This document shows, one piece after another, positions 61,720 through 64,000 of a stretch of DNA of 64,000 nucleotides. The position numbers and the translations under genes are program-made. Location of the stretch: contig JBJECG010000037.1 of the NCBI GenBank assembly GCA_051870875.1, positions 1-64,000 on the forward strand. Reading direction: 5' to 3'. The stretch comes from Aphodosoma sp051870875. GTDB lineage: Bacteria; Bacteroidota; Bacteroidia; Bacteroidales; Paludibacteraceae. Position 1 is the first letter of the stretch. The number at the start of each line of letters is the position of its first letter. The notes beneath the pieces are model-generated. The model saw only the letters and a program-made list of their open reading frames with translations. It was not told the DNA's origin and made no database searches.

Positions 61720-63999
61720 CTATCGTTCGTTCTGTACCAGATAATAATATTTCTGGAGCAACTCTTCGAGTTCGTCTGCAATGGGATTGCCGGTATTGCG
61801 TGTTTCAAACCACATGTTTTGCAGCAAGCCCACGTGTTGGCGTGGCTGCATGTCGGCCGACACTTTGCGTCGCATTTCTGGCGACAGTGATACGTACCAT
61901 TCGAGATTGTCCACACACTGGTCTTTAAGTCCCCGGGCCAGCATGTCTCCTGTTTCTTTCATGTTGAGCTGGTAGCAATATTTGGCCATTTCAGCCGAGG
62001 TATAGTCAAACGGAATTGTGGTGACCGGCAGTACTTCAAGGTATTTCTTTATTGCCGCACCTGCTTTTTCGGTTTCCCCCTCACTGATGAGCGAATTGGT
62101 GAGCTGCATGAAGAGCAGACGCATGGTGCGTGCCATACGCAGGTGCTGCTCGTCGAGGTAGACTTTGGGATTTCCGAGGTCGCCGTACTCGAAGCGGTTC
62201 ATCATATTGTCGAACATCCGTTCGGTATTGACGTTGTCGTGCGTATTTTTTACAGGCACTATGCGGTAAGCCAGTCCCTCAAGTACCATGTAGTCCTTGA
62301 GCGCAGGATAGAATTCGGTACCTACGGTAGAAGCTATATAGACCGGACGCTGCCAGTTGTTGCTGCGGAGTATTTCGAGCACCATCAGCTGCGATTTCGA
62401 TATCTGGCGTTTGTTGATTGTAACGTACATATTGTCTGCTATTGAAGCTGAATCCTTGGCTGCTACGGTGCCTGACTCTATCACGGCCTGCTTGTTGACA
62501 GGGATCGACAGGGTGGTCGACATGAGATTGCCTATACCGTCTTCGTCTATGAAACGGGGGTCGCGCAACAGGCTGAAAGCCGTGTTGATGTCAAGTGGAT
62601 GGGGCAGCTGCGGGTGGTCTGTGACACGCGACACATCAAGGTGTCCGTCGATATAGTCTTTTTTCTCCCACGCAATAGGCAGTGGGGCGGATTCGTAGGC
62701 TCCGCGTTTCATCTGGTCTATATACCAGTCGGTCTGGATATACGAAAGATTGCATACGCGCATGTCGGTACGTTTGCCCTCTACCTCCTGATTGTACCAG
62801 AGCGGGAAAGTGTCGTTGTCTCCGTTTGAGAAGATAATGGCATTTTCTTCGCAGGTGTTGAGATAATTGAGCCCGAAGTCGCGGGCCATTGTACGGTTGG
62901 AGCGGTCATGGTCGTCCCAGTTCTGATGAGCCATAAGGACGGGCACGCCTAAGCAGAGAAGTGATACGATGGCGGCTGCCAGAGGTTTGGGAATATATTT
63001 CTCAACCAACGAGTAGAGCATCATCACGCCGAGACCTATCCAGATGGAGAAAGCATAGAATGACCCTGCGTAGGCATAGTCGCGTTCGCGTGGCTGCAAC
63101 GGTGTCTGGTTCAGGTAGATGACTATGGCCAGACCTGTCATGAAGAACAGGGCCATCACCACCCAGAACTGCTGTATGCCCCTCCGCCTGGATACTAATT
63201 GCCATACCATGCCTAGCAGACCGAGCAGCAGGGGCAGCATAAAGTAGCGGTTGTGTCCCTTGTTGTTTTTCAGTACCTCAGGCAGCGCATCCTGGTCTCC
63301 GAGACGGGCATTGTCGATAAACGGAATGCCTGAAATCCAGTTGCCGCAGTCTATCTCGCCATGGCCCTGTATGTCGTTCTGCCTGCCTGCAAAGTTCCAC
63401 ATGAAGTAACGCCAGTACATGAAGTTGACCTGGTATGAGAAGAAGAAACGTAGATTTTCGCCGAATGTTGGCATGACGAGTGTTTCGGTGCGGCCGCAGC
63501 GGTCCACAGTGATGCGGTCGCCTTTGATGTCGGCCCAGTTCTTGTATTCAGCCACATGGTGCGGCTGCGACGAATACATGCGGGGGAACAGCATTTTGAA
63601 ACGTGAGTCCATTTCATAGCCGGCCATTTTCTGTCCGGCATTGCGGTAGCGGTCGGGTTGGTCGTCGGATGTTTTGACTTCCTGTTGCCAGAGCGTCCCG
63701 TTGTAGCGGGCTATAGGTATGCACAGGTTGCCCTTTATCTCCAGCACTTCGGGAGCCGGGTACATGGCTCCGTAGAAGAGCGGGCGGTCGCCATACTGCT
63801 CGCGGTTAAGGTACGATTGCAGGGCAAATACGTCTTCAGGCGAGTTTTGGTCCATCGGTGTATTGGCAAGCGAGCGTACCACTATCATCGTGTAGGTGGA
63901 GTAGCCTATTAGCATGACTGTGGCACAAAGCACTATGGTGTTGAGCCAGCGGTAGTTCCACTCCTTGCGCACAAAAAGCAATGTGCAAAGTCCGGCTAT
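61720..63999 (-). CDS. DUF2723 membrane glycosyltransferase-like protein, C-terminal part
   Basis: Open to the window edge, so the start lies beyond base 64000; about 760 of a usual 1,000-1,200 residues are present. Two or more TM helices at the N-terminal side (TIVLCATVMLIGYSTYTMIVV), a middle set (MLPLLLGLLGMVWQLV, FWVVMALFFMTGLAIVIYL, FYAFSIWIGLGVMMLYSLV, and AAIVSLLCLGVPVLM), then a soluble domain with FSNGDNDTFPLWYNQEVEG. The C-terminus looks like TPR-type helices. DUF2723 proteins are related to protein O-mannosyltransferases (GT-C fold) and in Bacteroidota have been linked to glycosylation of exported proteins, but the acceptor here is unknown. Confidence 0.88.
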   Translation of the reverse strand: MAGLCTLLFVRKEWNYRWLNTIVLCATVMLIGYSTYTMIVVRSLANTPMDQNSPEDVFALQSYLNREQYGDRPLFYGAMYPAPEVLEIKGNLCIPIARYNGTLWQQEVKTSDDQPDRYRNAGQKMAGYEMDSRFKMLFPRMYSSQPHHVAEYKNWADIKGDRITVDRCGRTETLVMPTFGENLRFFFSYQVNFMYWRYFMWNFAGRQNDIQGHGEIDCGNWISGIPFIDNARLGDQDALPEVLKNNKGHNRYFMLPLLLGLLGMVWQLVSRRRGIQQFWVVMALFFMTGLAIVIYLNQTPLQPRERDYAYAGSFYAFSIWIGLGVMMLYSLVEKYIPKPLAAAIVSLLCLGVPVLMAHQNWDDHDRSNRTMARDFGLNYLNTCEENAIIFSNGDNDTFPLWYNQEVEGKRTDMRVCNLSYIQTDWYIDQMKRGAYESAPLPIAWEKKDYIDGHLDVSRVTDHPQLPHPLDINTAFSLLRDPRFIDEDGIGNLMSTTLSIPVNKQAVIESGTVAAKDSASIADNMYVTINKRQISKSQLMVLEILRSNNWQRPVYIASTVGTEFYPALKDYMVLEGLAYRIVPVKNTHDNVNTERMFDNMMNRFEYGDLGNPKVYLDEQHLRMARTMRLLFMQLTNSLISEGETEKAGAAIKKYLEVLPVTTIPFDYTSAEMAKYCYQLNMKETGDMLARGLKDQCVDNLEWYVSLSPEMRRKVSADMQPRQHVGLLQNMWFETRNTGNPIADELEELLQKYYYLVQNER

Positions 64000-64000
64000 G

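Overview
The window is chromosomal DNA from a member of the Bacteroidales (phylum Bacteroidota). The promoters that can be read are of the Bacteroidota type: a -7 box TAnnTTTG, in the best cases with TTTG 19 bases upstream. Gene content agrees: the type IX secretion protein PorQ, a GldF-like permease, a Group B-type [FeFe] hydrogenase, a GT3 (animal/yeast-type) glycogen synthase with a GT35 phosphorylase, and many outer-membrane barrels and lipoproteins. Genus cannot be fixed from the sequence alone.

Layout. 1-2.8 kb: 3' end of pnp, tRNA-Arg(CCG) and a decayed coiled-coil gene. 2.8-6.3 kb (minus): OmpA-family protein, a related barrel, tsaE. 6.5-10.7 kb (plus): radical SAM protein, cysS, a lipoprotein, mazG. 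10.9-21.9 kb (minus): [FeFe] hydrogenase, CPBP protease, psd, cdsA, ftsH, rsfS, YqaA/DedA protein, sufB, dnaG. 22.1-27.8 kb (plus): formyl-THF cyclo-ligase, porQ, aspartate kinase, DUF2461, FtsX-like permease, ferritin. 27.9-43.6 kb: cytidylate-kinase-like gene (minus), tRNA-Lys(TTT), prfC, dprA, Ig-like lipoprotein, a sigma-54 activator without HTH, trmN6, metG, pspC, a lipoprotein and mscS (minus), gldF-like, surE, lpxB. 53.1-64 kb: murB, murA, DUF4922, cdd, then glgP, glycogen synthase and a truncated DUF2723 gene on minus.

The part that stands out is 44-53 kb, an accessory island between lpxB and murB. It carries a complete diversity-generating retroelement (DGR). The target is a secreted protein with a CsgG/TolB-like N-terminal part and a C-terminal FGE/SUMF1 (C-type-lectin) fold, whose last 41 codons are the variable repeat (VR, 47520-47647). 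Then come an HRDC-type accessory protein, a DGR reverse transcriptase (IGNLTSQ and YMDD motifs), and the template repeat (TR, 49241-49368). TR and VR are 128 bp each with 17 differences; 16 are at template adenines and the other is one G to C. The cassette sits inside a co-directional set of envelope genes: two LPP20-like secreted proteins, a coiled-coil transglutaminase-fold protein and a small membrane-anchored protein. Upstream are a small HTH regulator and paired operator-like palindromes before a -7 box.

The island is bracketed by two complementary fragments of an IS982-family transposase in opposite orientations and by a 35-bp inverted repeat (33/35 identical), which suggests acquisition or rearrangement through insertion sequences. 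A probable small structured RNA with its own promoter and terminator lies just left of the island (43.80-43.97 kb). The best reading is a cell-surface ligand-binding complex whose outer module is hypermutated. The DGR class is established; the composition of this envelope operon and what it binds are inferred.
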